A stretch of DNA of 64,000 bases from the NCBI RefSeq assembly GCF_900289175.1, contig NZ_LT985747.1, forward strand, positions 3,726,121 to 3,790,120, read 5' to 3'. Every line of letters begins with the position of its first letter. Positions within the stretch are counted from its first letter, which is position 1. Source of the DNA: Paenibacillus faecalis (GTDB taxonomy: Bacteria; Bacillota; Bacilli; Paenibacillales; Paenibacillaceae). Positions 1 through 8,000 of this stretch are shown one piece after another. The notes under the pieces were generated by a model that saw nothing but the letters and a program-made list of their open reading frames with translations, did not search any database and was not told the DNA's origin. The position numbers and the translations under genes are program-made.

Positions 1-1
1 A

Positions 2-289
2 TTTGATGTATCCTGGGATGAAGTTTCATTTGATGAAAACGGTGAAGAAGTACTAACACATAAAACGTGGGAAGGAAGCAACCAAGACAGAACAGCTCCT
101 TTCACGACAGTCATTCCTCTGCCACCTAATGCAAAAAATATAAGGATTGTTGCAAGAGAATGTACCGGGCTTGCTTGGGAGTGGTGGAGAACCGTTATCG
201 ATGAGTACAATGTTCCATTATCTAGTGAAATTAAAGTTGAAATTGGAGGAACGACATTAAACCCAACAGGTAGTATTACATTAAATTAG
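2..289 (+). CDS. Thiol-activated (cholesterol-dependent) cytolysin, C-terminal domain 4, partial
   Basis: Only the last 95 residues lie in the window; the 5' part is beyond the left edge. The frame carries the undecapeptide ECTGLAWEWWR (158-190), the hallmark cholesterol-sensing loop of cholesterol-dependent cytolysins, including the redox-sensitive Cys. Near the end, GTTLNPTG holds the adjacent Thr-Leu pair known in this family as the cholesterol-recognition motif. The family is secreted as soluble monomers that bind host-membrane cholesterol through domain 4 and assemble large pores. Alveolysin of Paenibacillus alvei is the closest named relative by genus, so this is probably an alveolysin-type toxin. 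A hairpin terminator follows 11 bases after the stop. Family certain; the orthologue name is inferred. Confidence 0.95.
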   Translation, partial: FDVSWDEVSFDENGEEVLTHKTWEGSNQDRTAPFTTVIPLPPNAKNIRIVARECTGLAWEWWRTVIDEYNVPLSSEIKVEIGGTTLNPTGSITLN

Positions 290-300
290 TTGTGAACATA

Positions 301-350
301 AACGGCTGAAACCCTTTTTATCAAGGGCTTCAGCCGTTTCTCTTTTTTCT
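301..350 (+). terminator. Rho-independent terminator of the cytolysin gene
   Basis: A 16-bp near-perfect stem (301-316 with 323-339, one mismatch) with a short loop is followed by a T-rich run, directly behind the cytolysin stop codon. Confidence 0.85.
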
Positions 351-401
351 TACTCCTCATTCAAATGAACAACTGATCGAATCATTCAAAATTCACAACA
401 A

Positions 402-599
402 TCATGCTTTAACAACTTCAACCTTTTTATCTCCTGCTGTCTTCGCCAACTCTAACGAAGTCTGATTTGTATCAGACTGAGCCGGTGCTGAAACTGTTGT
501 TTTACTTTGGGCATAGACTGTGCTGCCTGTAACCAACACAGACACGACTAGAGCCGTGCTTAGGGCTATGGAAATCATATTTCTTTTGCGATTGACCAT
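402..599 (-). CDS. Small exported protein of unknown function
   Basis: A 65-residue product starting MVNRKRNM. The start was chosen because GGGAGG (607-612) lies 7 bases upstream; two further in-frame ATGs (605, 614) either abut or overlap that site. A basic N-terminus, a hydrophobic stretch (about residues 6-25) and an Ala-x-Ala-like end (VYAQ) form a clear signal peptide. The mature part is only about 35 residues, Ser/Thr/Gln-rich and Lys-rich at the end, with no cysteine. It stands alone between the cytolysin and an IS remnant, with its own promoter. I do not recognise a family; a secreted peptide or signalling peptide precursor is possible. Confidence 0.65.
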   Translation of the reverse strand: MVNRKRNMISIALSTALVVSVLVTGSTVYAQSKTTVSAPAQSDTNQTSLELAKTAGDKKVEVVKA

Positions 600-655
600 G
601 ACCATACCTCCCATATCTATTCTTTGATCAGCGACTCAAGCTTTCTGGTGATTGT

Positions 656-683
656 ATTATAACGTACTGACAGTGGTTGTAAA
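656..683 (-). promoter_or_regulatory. SigA-type promoter of the small exported protein
   Basis: On the minus strand TTTACA (678-683) and TATAAT (656-661) are separated by 16 bases, about 57 bases upstream of the chosen start codon. Confidence 0.6.
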
Positions 684-716
684 AGGTTTTTTTCCTTAAA
701 CAGGGTTTTAGTCAGG

Positions 717-840
717 AGAAAGTGGATCGCATCCATATATAAGACTGCGTAGATACCTTGAAGAGGCCAGCCGATCTTCGAGGGACTATGATCTCCTGCC
801 CCCCGTACTCGCTGACCACGGTCTTTTTATTCTTGCCATT
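717..840 (-). pseudogene. IS256-family transposase remnant
   Basis: Minus-strand translation gives two scraps in different frames: KTVVSEYGGQEIIVPR (upstream part) and, immediately after, IYAVLYMDAIHF. They resemble, respectively, the N-terminal segment and the conserved catalytic-Asp segment (xxxMDAIHxxVR) of IS256/mutator-type transposases, which are normally about 100 residues apart. The piece is therefore internally deleted and frameshifted, with no terminal repeats left. It fills most of the gene-less stretch between the small exported protein and the siderophore operon. Identification is from motif reading only. Confidence 0.6.
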
Positions 841-877
841 CTAGCTATTAGGGCGTCAACCCTACCACGACCACTTT

Positions 878-924
878 CGAAAAAAACTAAACGACCGTTC
901 CCTTATGAATCCCCGGAAACGGCC
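878..924 (-). terminator. Terminator of the siderophore ABC operon
   Basis: A 10-bp stem (915-924 with 893-902, two G-U pairs) is followed on the minus strand by a T-rich run (878-892). It lies 38 bases beyond the ATPase stop. Confidence 0.75.
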
Positions 925-961
925 AATATTTTAACCCTTTTATAGTCTCAATTTTCTATAA

Positions 962-1714
962 CTAATAAATCGCTATTGGCCCATAAGGACCATCGAGAAT
1001 TTCTATTTTCGTTTCAAAAATATCGGTCAAAAGTTCTCCATCCATAATCTCTTCGACTGTTCCAAAAGCGCATATTTGTCCATCTTTCATCGCACAAATT
1101 CTATCCGAATATTTGGCTGCAAAATTGATATCATGCATAACCGTCAGAATTGTTCTTTCAAATTCATTAGCAGCAAGCCTCAAATGCTCCATCATTTGAA
1201 CAGAACGAGCAACATCAAGATTGTTCAAAGGCTCGTCCAAAAGCACATATTCCGTTTCTTGGCACAAAACCATGGCTACATATGCCCTTTGCCTTTGACC
1301 ACCTGAAAGCTCATCTAAATATCTGTTTTCTAGATCAGTCAAGTCTAAAAAATCGATATATTTAGAAATAATAGCCTCATCCTCTTTAGTCAATCTTCCC
1401 TTTGAATAAGGAAAACGTCCAAAGCCCGCTAGTTGTCTAACCGTAAGCCTCGTTACAAAATGATTTTCTTGTCGCAAAATAGTTACAATTTTCGCTAAGT
1501 CTTTTGATTTAGTTTCAGAAATATCCATATTTGCGACACTAATTTGGCCCTCATCTAGATCCAAAAGCCTTCCAATCATCAAAAGCGTCGTAGACTTTCC
1601 AGCACCATTGGGTCCAATTAAAGAAGTAAAACCAGCCTTGGGTATTTCAATATTCAAAGGGCCTATTTTTACCTCATCCGTATACAACTTTTTAACATTA
1701 TCAATCTTTATCAT
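962..1714 (-). CDS. Iron-siderophore ABC transporter, ATP-binding protein (YclP-like)
   Basis: A 250-residue cytoplasmic ATPase that energises siderophore uptake through the two upstream permeases. Walker A GPNGAGKST is at 34-42, the signature LSGGQ at 136-140, Walker B YVLLDEP ends at about 162 and the H-loop MHD follows. Length and sequence style match FecE/YclP ATPases. It is the last gene of a four-gene operon and its start overlaps the preceding permease stop by 4 bases (ATGA), implying translational coupling. The set (binding protein, two permeases, ATPase) has the same components as the Bacillus petrobactin importer yclNOPQ, but in a different gene order. The substrate is inferred. Confidence 0.92.
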   Translation of the reverse strand: MIKIDNVKKLYTDEVKIGPLNIEIPKAGFTSLIGPNGAGKSTTLLMIGRLLDLDEGQISVANMDISETKSKDLAKIVTILRQENHFVTRLTVRQLAGFGRFPYSKGRLTKEDEAIISKYIDFLDLTDLENRYLDELSGGQRQRAYVAMVLCQETEYVLLDEPLNNLDVARSVQMMEHLRLAANEFERTILTVMHDINFAAKYSDRICAMKDGQICAFGTVEEIMDGELLTDIFETKIEILDGPYGPIAIY

Positions 1715-2775
1715 AAAGCCCTCTTCCTTAAAATCACAATTAAGAATGTTATTCCACCAAACAGTTCAATAATAACGGAAACTACACCTTGAGCATTGAA
1801 TACATGATACATAAAAAAGTATGCACCCGTTATTATCAAAAATCCTATAGCAAGAGCCATTGGGAAAATATATCTGTGATCATAAGTTGGTGCCGCTTGA
1901 TAACTCAAAATGGCAACTAAAAATCCATAGAAAGTAAGGGGTCCAATCAAAGCCGTTGAAATAGACATTAAAACAGAAACTAATATAAGCGTATAAATGA
2001 TACTAGCTTGATGTTTAACTCCAAAAGAAGTAGAGACATCCCTTCCAAGTGACAATACATTTAATTTCTTAGAATTAGCGAGAAGTAATATGGCTACGAT
2101 GATTACCATTGGAATGACAATAGGATAATAAGCAGAATCCGCATTATTGACTGAACCAAACAATCTTGCCTGTAAAATATCGAATTCAGACGGCGCAAGA
2201 AGTCTCCTCATAAAAGTTGACACCGAATTCAGCCCTACTCCGATAATAATTCCAATCAAAAGCATAAGCTGCAAATTCCCATACTTTCCTGAAAGCAGCC
2301 ACCCATAAAGGATCAAACTCATCAAGACCATTACAACAACCTGTAAAATAAATGGTCCAGTACCACTAAAACTTATCAATGCACCCGCACCAAAGAAAAA
2401 TATAGTCCCCGTATGAATTGTTGAGTAAAGTGATTCAAAGCCTAAAAGTGAAGGGGTTATAATCCGATTATTCGTAATCGATTGGAAAGCAACTGTCGAC
2501 AGACTTTGACAAACTGCAGCAATAACCATTGCAATAAGAGCTTCTATCCTTCTTCTAACAACTGGGATGAACGAAGGAGAATCTACTGGAACTGGATTGT
2601 TATAAACTAAAAGTCCATAAGAAGCAAAAGCGCCTAAAGCAATCAATGTTATCAGCAAAATCCAATAACGTTTTTCTTCTTTCTTAGATCGAAAAGCTCT
2701 AGCTGATCTATTTTCACTATGAAGGCTAAAATCGATTCCGGCATTTTCTCTATTTCTATATTTCAATGCGTTCAT
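1711..2775 (-). CDS. Iron-siderophore ABC transporter permease, second subunit (YclO-like)
   Basis: A 354-residue FecCD-family membrane permease. A basic cytosolic N-terminus of about 30 residues precedes multiple hydrophobic helices (first at about 38-58). The family signature around LSLGRDVSTSFGV, which contacts the ATPase, is present. It pairs with the upstream permease to form the membrane channel for a ferric siderophore. Both ends overlap neighbouring genes by 4 bases, so the three genes are translated as a block. The N-terminal extension is longer than usual for the family but in frame. Confidence 0.9.
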   Translation of the reverse strand: MNALKYRNRENAGIDFSLHSENRSARAFRSKKEEKRYWILLITLIALGAFASYGLLVYNNPVPVDSPSFIPVVRRRIEALIAMVIAAVCQSLSTVAFQSITNNRIITPSLLGFESLYSTIHTGTIFFFGAGALISFSGTGPFILQVVVMVLMSLILYGWLLSGKYGNLQLMLLIGIIIGVGLNSVSTFMRRLLAPSEFDILQARLFGSVNNADSAYYPIVIPMVIIVAILLLANSKKLNVLSLGRDVSTSFGVKHQASIIYTLILVSVLMSISTALIGPLTFYGFLVAILSYQAAPTYDHRYIFPMALAIGFLIITGAYFFMYHVFNAQGVVSVIIELFGGITFLIVILRKRAL

Positions 2776-3788
2776 CTTAGCCTCCTTGGCTTTCTTTGTC
2801 TCAATAGAATAGCAATAAAAACGACGGAACCCAGTGTTCCGAGTATTAAAGAAACAGGTACTTCAAAAGGCATGATAATGGTTCGAGAAATGATATCACA
2901 AACCGTTATCGTCCCCATTCCTATCACACATACCCAGGGCAGATTACTTCTAAGATCATCTCCCCTGAACATGGAAACAATATTGGGGACAATTAACCCT
3001 AAAAAAGGCAAGTTTCCAATAACAGCTGCAACAATTCCAACAGCAAGAGAAATAAGGCCAGTACCCAAAAGAACGATCCTATTGTAATTCACTCCAAGAC
3101 TTGTTGCAACATCTTCCCCTAGCCCAGCCAAAGTCAATTTATTAGCATACATAAAAATAAGAATAGTGACTATAACGATTATCCACAAATATTCATATCT
3201 TCCAACTTGGACTGGCGTAAAGGAACCTACAAACCAAGTTTCAATATTTTGCGTCATTTGAAAAAGGAGTCCCATAAAAGTAGAGACCGCAGAAATGACT
3301 GCTCCAAGCATCAACCCAATAATCGGGACAATTAAAGACGAACGAAGTTTAACTCTTCTTAAAAACAAAAAGAAAATCATTGTTCCTATAAAAGAAAAAA
3401 TGATTGCACCCGTCATTCTTAGAGCTAAAGTTGGTGCAGGAAATAATAAGTAGACAAAAAGAAGTCCCAAACCTGCCCATTCAATCGTTCCTGTTGTGGT
3501 AGGTTCAACTAAACGATTCTGTGTAATCAGTTGCATTACGAGTCCTGCCATGGACATGGCAGCTCCAGTAAGCATTAGTGCAGCTGTTCTTGGAACACGA
3601 GTGATGAAAAACATATCCATTCCATCCTGTTGTCCGCGTATATCATAAACTCCAGTAAACAGTGATATAATGCTTAAAATAATAACAACGATAACCGCTA
3701 ATACAAAAGATTTTGTCCATATCCTATTGTGCTTATAAAGACGGGGTTGAGAATCGTTCTCAACCCCGGCAATTACATTCTTCGACAC
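2772..3788 (-). CDS. Iron-siderophore ABC transporter permease, first subunit (YclN-like)
   Basis: A 338-residue FecCD-family permease with about nine to ten hydrophobic helices, the first at about 29-49. ATPase-contact loop: LAGLGEDVATSLGV, equivalent to that of its partner. It follows the binding-protein gene by 18 bases and overlaps the second permease by 4 bases. Together the two subunits pass the ferric siderophore delivered by the lipoprotein. Regulation is by iron through the Fur box upstream of the operon. Confidence 0.9.
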   Translation of the reverse strand: MSKNVIAGVENDSQPRLYKHNRIWTKSFVLAVIVVIILSIISLFTGVYDIRGQQDGMDMFFITRVPRTAALMLTGAAMSMAGLVMQLITQNRLVEPTTTGTIEWAGLGLLFVYLLFPAPTLALRMTGAIIFSFIGTMIFFLFLRRVKLRSSLIVPIIGLMLGAVISAVSTFMGLLFQMTQNIETWFVGSFTPVQVGRYEYLWIIVIVTILIFMYANKLTLAGLGEDVATSLGVNYNRIVLLGTGLISLAVGIVAAVIGNLPFLGLIVPNIVSMFRGDDLRSNLPWVCVIGMGTITVCDIISRTIIMPFEVPVSLILGTLGSVVFIAILLRQRKPRRLR

Positions 3789-3806
3789 TATATTATGCTC
3801 CTTTAC

Positions 3807-4820
3807 CTACTTAGCTAAAGTATTTGCAAGGTTTTCAAATAACTCTATATAAGTTTGGATGGATTCGTTGGTGTAAGTGTCATTTGGTGCATACACGATC
3901 TGTCCTTCAGAAACAGCCGTTGTATTTTGAAGAGCAGGTGAATTATCAATAACATCCTGAGCAGGAACGGCATCCTTTTCAGAAGATACAGCAGCATCGC
4001 GATCTAGTACGAAAAGCCAATCAGGATTACTTTGTGCAATAGCTTCAACAGAAACTTCATCACCTTGATGATCTGAAGAAGATTTGTCAACTTCTAATGC
4101 TGGAGCCCATCCGAAGATCTCATACATGGGTCCCCAAACACGTCCAGAATTAGGAGCTGAAAAACCAATATTTCCACCAGAAACAATAACACTCATCACT
4201 GTATCCGTTCCATTATATGCAGATTTAGCGCCTTCGATCGCTTTATCAAAATCAGCTGTCAATTGTTCAGCCTCTTTATTTTTATCAAAGATTTTTCCCA
4301 AAGTAATTGTCGTATCCTTTAGTCCATTTACTAAGTTTTCTCCAGGTTTATCAGCTTCCTCGGAGACATCAAAATTAAGATCAATAACAGCTGCATTTGG
4401 TACTAATTTTTTTATCTCTTCATAATAGCCAGCAAATCTTTGACCGATAATTACAAGTTCAGGGTCTGCTGCTGCTAAAATTTCAAGATTGGGTTCACGG
4501 TGATTTCCAATATTTTGAACTGAATCATCTTTTACATACGGTGAGTCCGCAGGCATTACATCCTTTGGAGCAGCCACTAATTCAATATCCCAATTAGCTA
4601 AAGTTTCAAACGATCTACTATCCAAAGAAACTACTTTCTTTGGATTTACAGGAACCGTAACCGTTCCATGAATATCAGTGATTTCAACCGTCGAAGCTTC
4701 AGTAGAACCATTGGCTTGCCCATTACTTTCTGTTTTACCAGCTTCATTATTTGGATTTGAGCAAGCTACGAGCATCATAGCAAAAATTGCTATGATAGCA
4801 GTTAATTTAAATTTCCCCAT
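3807..4820 (-). CDS. Siderophore-binding lipoprotein (YclQ/CeuA-like)
   Basis: A 337-residue lipoprotein with signal peptide and lipobox LVAC (lipidated Cys20), then a Ser/Thr/Gly-rich tether (about 21-43). The remainder is a periplasmic-binding fold of the type III (FepB/BtuF) class. The segment NIGNHREPNLEILAAADPEL, followed by VIIGQR, is typical of the YclQ/CeuE group that binds catecholate siderophores such as petrobactin. It is the first gene of the operon, just downstream of a SigA promoter with a perfect-looking Fur box, so expression should rise under iron starvation. The ligand is inferred from family resemblance. Confidence 0.9.
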   Translation of the reverse strand: MGKFKLTAIIAIFAMMLVACSNPNNEAGKTESNGQANGSTEASTVEITDIHGTVTVPVNPKKVVSLDSRSFETLANWDIELVAAPKDVMPADSPYVKDDSVQNIGNHREPNLEILAAADPELVIIGQRFAGYYEEIKKLVPNAAVIDLNFDVSEEADKPGENLVNGLKDTTITLGKIFDKNKEAEQLTADFDKAIEGAKSAYNGTDTVMSVIVSGGNIGFSAPNSGRVWGPMYEIFGWAPALEVDKSSSDHQGDEVSVEAIAQSNPDWLFVLDRDAAVSSEKDAVPAQDVIDNSPALQNTTAVSEGQIVYAPNDTYTNESIQTYIELFENLANTLAK

Positions 4821-4969
4821 CTCTCATACCTCTTTCCTTATGTAAGCTTTTTATACAAACAGATTATTGAATTGATAAATTCATATCTATGTTATATTTT
4901 CATGCGTGATTAAAATAGAAATTATCTCTATTTCACATCGTGTACAGCGACCACATAAAAAACACAAAC

Positions 4970-4988
4970 GATAATGATTATCATTTTC
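4970..4988 (-). promoter_or_regulatory. Fur box
   Basis: GATAATGATTATCATTTTC matches the 19-bp Fur consensus (GATAATGATAATCATTATC) at 16 positions. It sits at about +7 to +25 from the predicted transcription start of the siderophore operon, so Fe-Fur would block transcription. Confidence 0.9.
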
Positions 4989-5001
4989 AATATCCTATCC
5001 A

Positions 5002-5031
5002 AGTATATACCAATTAAAAAAATAGTGTCAA
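5002..5031 (-). promoter_or_regulatory. SigA promoter of the siderophore operon
   Basis: On the minus strand TTGACA (5026-5031) and TATACT (5002-5007) are 18 bases apart. Transcription should start near 4995, giving a leader of about 175 bases before the lipoprotein start. Confidence 0.75.
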
Positions 5032-5082
5032 CTATTCTTTTATAGCTTTAATTCTATTAAATCCCCTTGGCGTATTTGCGCC

Positions 5083-5126
5083 CAGATTTTATCGAGCGAG
5101 CTCGATAAATTACCTTTGAAAATCTG
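5083..5126. repeat. Nested inverted repeats in the gene-less stretch before the recombinase remnant
   Basis: TTTATCGAGC (5088-5097), two bases, then GCTCGATAAA (5100-5109) form a perfect 10-bp inverted repeat. An outer pair CAGATTTT (5083-5090) and AAAATCTG (5119-5126) encloses it. There is no T-run, so it does not look like a terminator. It may be an operator, a recombination site or an element end. Nothing else is recognisable from 5032 to 5190. Confidence 0.5.
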
Positions 5127-5192
5127 TGGCATCGGCCGAGCTTTAGCTTTATTCAGATGTTATTTCTAGATATACTTTCTTTGGATACAAAT

Positions 5193-5221
5193 AGGCTTCC
5201 GCCGCAAGTGAGCAGAAGCCT
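5193..5221. terminator. Weak hairpin downstream of the recombinase remnant
   Basis: AGGCTTC (5193-5199) pairs with GAAGCCT (5215-5221) over a 15-base loop. T-runs are poor on either strand, so termination activity is uncertain. Confidence 0.35.
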
Positions 5222-5261
5222 TTAAATTAGCATCAATTACTGACAAAATCTTCTCTTGAAA

Positions 5262-5650
5262 TTATGGCTTGGTGGGCGTTTTCAGTAATGATTTGCTTAT
5301 CTCTTGGAATTTCTTCACGTACCTTTGACGTGACGCTAACTGTTGTCTGCCTTCCTTGAACCAAATCACAACATAATGATGGTTAGTCAAGATTTTCTTA
5401 ATAGAAGTACCTTGCCAGTATAGCCCTGCTTTTTTCTTACCGATGAATTGGGCAGGTGTTGGACATCCTTCACGGGTCAAAGTACGTGCGATTGCATCGA
5501 ATCCTTTCCCTTCTAAGTACATTCGGAATATCCGCTTGACATTTTTGGGAGTGTCGTCTCCCGCAAGAACAGTTTTTCGCTATTCAACCTATACCCATAA
5601 GGCGGAACCGAACCCTTGAACTCGCCTTTTCTTGCTTTACTACTGAGGGC
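5262..5650 (-). pseudogene. Large serine recombinase (site-specific integrase) remnant
   Basis: The minus strand encodes KGEFKGSVPPYGYR, the signature joining the catalytic and Recombinase (PF07508-type) domains of large serine recombinases. A one-base frameshift near 5570 follows, then LAGDDTPKNVKRIFRMYLEG and an 86-codon open stretch ending at 5262. That stretch contains GKGFDAIARTLTREGCPTP and a TSIKKILTNHHY segment, both typical of the same domain. The N-terminal catalytic resolvase domain with its Ser is missing, so the gene is dead. It marks one edge of a decayed integrated element that also holds the 6059-7579 operon and a dead tyrosine integrase. From about 5650 to 5940 only short unrelated frames are seen, one of about 30 codons being MLIFKMLEAKTGYTRNEIMR. 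Confidence 0.75.
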
Positions 5651-6058
5651 GGCTTTAACGTACCCGTGGACTTAGTAGCCTATCCAGTGATTGCCGCTCG
5701 GGCTGGATGTCGATCGTTACCTTTTTTGAGTACGATAATGCCGGTTGTTGCAGTTTTATCCAGCCAATTTATAAACCCATGATCGTGGAGATGTGTAGGC
5801 TGCGCATGATTTCATTTCGTGTGTAGCCTGTTTTGGCTTCTAGCATCTTAAAGATCAGCATACGGCTTGGCGGTGCAATGGGTAGTTGAGAAGGATTCGA
5901 TGGAGTTTTCTTGCTGGATTGGCTAGCATGTTGCACCTCTTAGTACAAACATAAGTTTGAATCACATGCGATCATATTTCGTTTATCAACAAAAATAAAC
6001 AGACCCAAACAGACCCTACCAGCATGTAGCCGATAAGGTCTTTTATTGAATTCAATAT

Positions 6059-6571
6059 TTATCTTCTCGACTTTCTTTTTGGTATCTCGAAATTTTTCAC
6101 AATTATATCTGTAATAAGTTTCACTATATAAAACGCCCCTAGCGACATTTTCCAAAAAAAGAAAAACCAAATGCAAACCCCTATAGATGCTAGTATTTTG
6201 AATGGAGCTGGAGGTAACGCAGTAATAACTATAGATAGAATCACTACTAACAGACCGTAAGAAATTTGACTTTTAAGTCCTAGATATAAACTCTTTTGAA
6301 ATGCCGGAAAAAACTCTTTAAGCCGAGAAAACGCAGGACTTTCTTGAAGTGTTATTACGAGCGTTAAGAATACTCCTGTTACACCAACCACAATGGATGC
6401 AAAGTTAACAACATTACCAGCAAGAGTTCTGACGTTAGTAAGGAATCCGAAGTAATGTAAAACACCCGATAATATCCCCAGTCCAATACAGATAAAAATG
6501 GAATACTTAATCCAAAGATCTTCAATTTTTTCAAATATCTTCTCTGTTATGGGTTGCTGATTATCGGACAA
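6059..6571 (-). CDS. Four-helix membrane protein of unknown function, partner of the 331-aa gene
   Basis: A 170-residue protein starting at TTG (6569-6571), supported by AAGGTG six bases upstream; no ATG fits. Four hydrophobic helices lie at about 24-42, 50-74, 100-118 and 123-155, with charged N- and C-termini (C-terminal KRKSRR), so both ends are probably cytoplasmic. The gene begins 12 bases after the stop of the 331-aa gene, and its ribosome site fills that gap: a two-gene operon. I recognise no family. A small four-helix membrane protein paired with a soluble protein of about 320 residues resembles, in layout only, two-gene phage-defence modules such as Kiwa. It lies between two dead recombinases. 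Confidence 0.7.
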   Translation of the reverse strand: MSDNQQPITEKIFEKIEDLWIKYSIFICIGLGILSGVLHYFGFLTNVRTLAGNVVNFASIVVGVTGVFLTLVITLQESPAFSRLKEFFPAFQKSLYLGLKSQISYGLLVVILSIVITALPPAPFKILASIGVCIWFFFFWKMSLGAFYIVKLITDIIVKNFEIPKRKSRR

Positions 6572-6583
6572 CTATATCACCTT

Positions 6584-7579
6584 CTATTCTATTATTCCTA
6601 GTACTCTCCTAATATCCGACTTTCGTTGAATATATTTTTCGAGCATTTTGTCATGTAGAAACCCATGACCAATTGTTTTTCTTGGCTCTACTTCCAAAGA
6701 AAGGCGGTCAGTCATTCGTGGTTCTATTAAATTTATAACTTCAATGGGTGCCTCTTCGTATTCTTTCATTGTTAATTCAATCTTAGGTCTTTGATCGGGA
6801 TTGATTTTTTGAAATTCTTTGAGCACCTCTCGTACCTCTTCTTCATCTAAAGATGCTGTTTTTTCTGTTACTCCAAGCGAAACCGTTATTTCTATATTCA
6901 CACCTTTCATTTTGAAAAGCGTTCGCCGGGCATCACTAATCATGCTACTTCCATCTAGAGCGGAATCTAGAGATATGTCTGATCCCTTTATTTTTAGTTT
7001 TCTATAATAGTCTGCTTGCAAGGCAGTCTTTAATTTACTATGGTCCAGAATAGGGGTTAATCTAACGGCCAGCACCTCTTCATTCCCGCAACCAATTTCT
7101 TCCAAATACTTTAATCTTAGCTCAGTAAGATACTGTTCAATTTGAACTGTGCTCAATCCATATAAATTCGATTGAACCATCACCACATTAAGTGTTTTGT
7201 CATAAATAATCGTAACAAAGTGACCTATAAATTCATCATCTTCAAGCATTATCTCCTCTTTTATTCTACCTATTTTCTTTTTAGAAGGTATGTTCGTTTC
7301 AACCAGTTTTGAAAGCTGAAAGCCATAAGTTTTATATTTATCTGTGTAAATTATTGAACCTGGTTCAACTTCACCCACTTCATCACCTAATAATACAGAT
7401 GTATCGAAGTTATCTTTTTTAGAATCAATATATTCTAAAAAACTTGTCATATTCCAAAGGTCCGCTGATGAGAATGTATGATCATCACCGTCCGGGTCCG
7501 TAATCTGCTTTTTAAATGCTTCTTTTGCTGGAACTAGCTTGACTTCAAAATAATTAAAGCGCACGTGTTTTCTCGCCAT
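6584..7579 (-). CDS. Soluble protein of unknown function (DUF6731-like?), first gene of a two-gene module
   Basis: A 331-residue protein starting ATG, with AAGGAGG eight bases upstream. There is no signal peptide or membrane helix; it is rich in charged residues. The N-terminus MARKHVRFNYFEVKL and the GSIIYTDKYKTYGFQLSKL segment recall bacterial proteins filed as DUF6731, but I cannot confirm this. Residues 200-330 look like an alpha/beta region with a long acidic helix (EEEVREVLKEFQK). It is translated ahead of the four-helix membrane protein. The AT-rich sequence and the setting between two recombinase pseudogenes indicate horizontal acquisition. Anti-phage defence or a regulatory sensor are possible roles; none is shown by the sequence. 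Confidence 0.65.
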   Translation of the reverse strand: MARKHVRFNYFEVKLVPAKEAFKKQITDPDGDDHTFSSADLWNMTSFLEYIDSKKDNFDTSVLLGDEVGEVEPGSIIYTDKYKTYGFQLSKLVETNIPSKKKIGRIKEEIMLEDDEFIGHFVTIIYDKTLNVVMVQSNLYGLSTVQIEQYLTELRLKYLEEIGCGNEEVLAVRLTPILDHSKLKTALQADYYRKLKIKGSDISLDSALDGSSMISDARRTLFKMKGVNIEITVSLGVTEKTASLDEEEVREVLKEFQKINPDQRPKIELTMKEYEEAPIEVINLIEPRMTDRLSLEVEPRKTIGHGFLHDKMLEKYIQRKSDIRRVLGIIE

Positions 7580-7867
7580 ATGTATAACCTCCTTAATATT
7601 TACTATCTACAATATTCTACAAAAGGAGGCAATAACCTTTTAAAAATGAAACTTACTACCTAAGCAAAAAGAACTAACGAATAAAAACCGAACATAAGTT
7701 CCTATATATTGAATTATAGTACTTCAAGTGATAAAAAACAACTTTTTTCCTACTAATAAGATCATTTTTTTCTATAAACAAAAAACAACTCCACCAGCTT
7801 AAGCCAGCAAGGTTATTCTTTACCCATGCCATCGGATTACACTACATTTAGGGAACAAGAGGCGACT
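7580..7867. other. AT-rich intergenic stretch, no gene seen
   Basis: Contains the ribosome site of the 331-aa gene at its left end. There are no open frames with ribosome sites, no clear hairpins and no convincing promoter hexamers. Confidence 0.5.
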
Positions 7868-8000
7868 CTACAGCACATCCAATATCCGTTGCACTTCACC
7901 TGCTGCACTTTCCAGGTAGTTATATTGAGTCTCCAGTGTTTCTACTTGTCTCAATATCCCCTGTTGTTGGGTCCAATATTGACTATTTCTTTTTGAAGCT
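7868..8000 (-). pseudogene. C-terminal fragment of a coiled-coil protein
   Basis: An open frame of about 43 codons, preceded by an in-frame stop and without a start codon, reads QVETLETQYNYLESAAGEVQ followed by RILDVL and a stop. Heptad-like Leu/Gln spacing suggests a coiled coil. It sits head to head with the broken integrase and is probably another piece of the decayed element. The parent family is not recognised. Confidence 0.35.
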
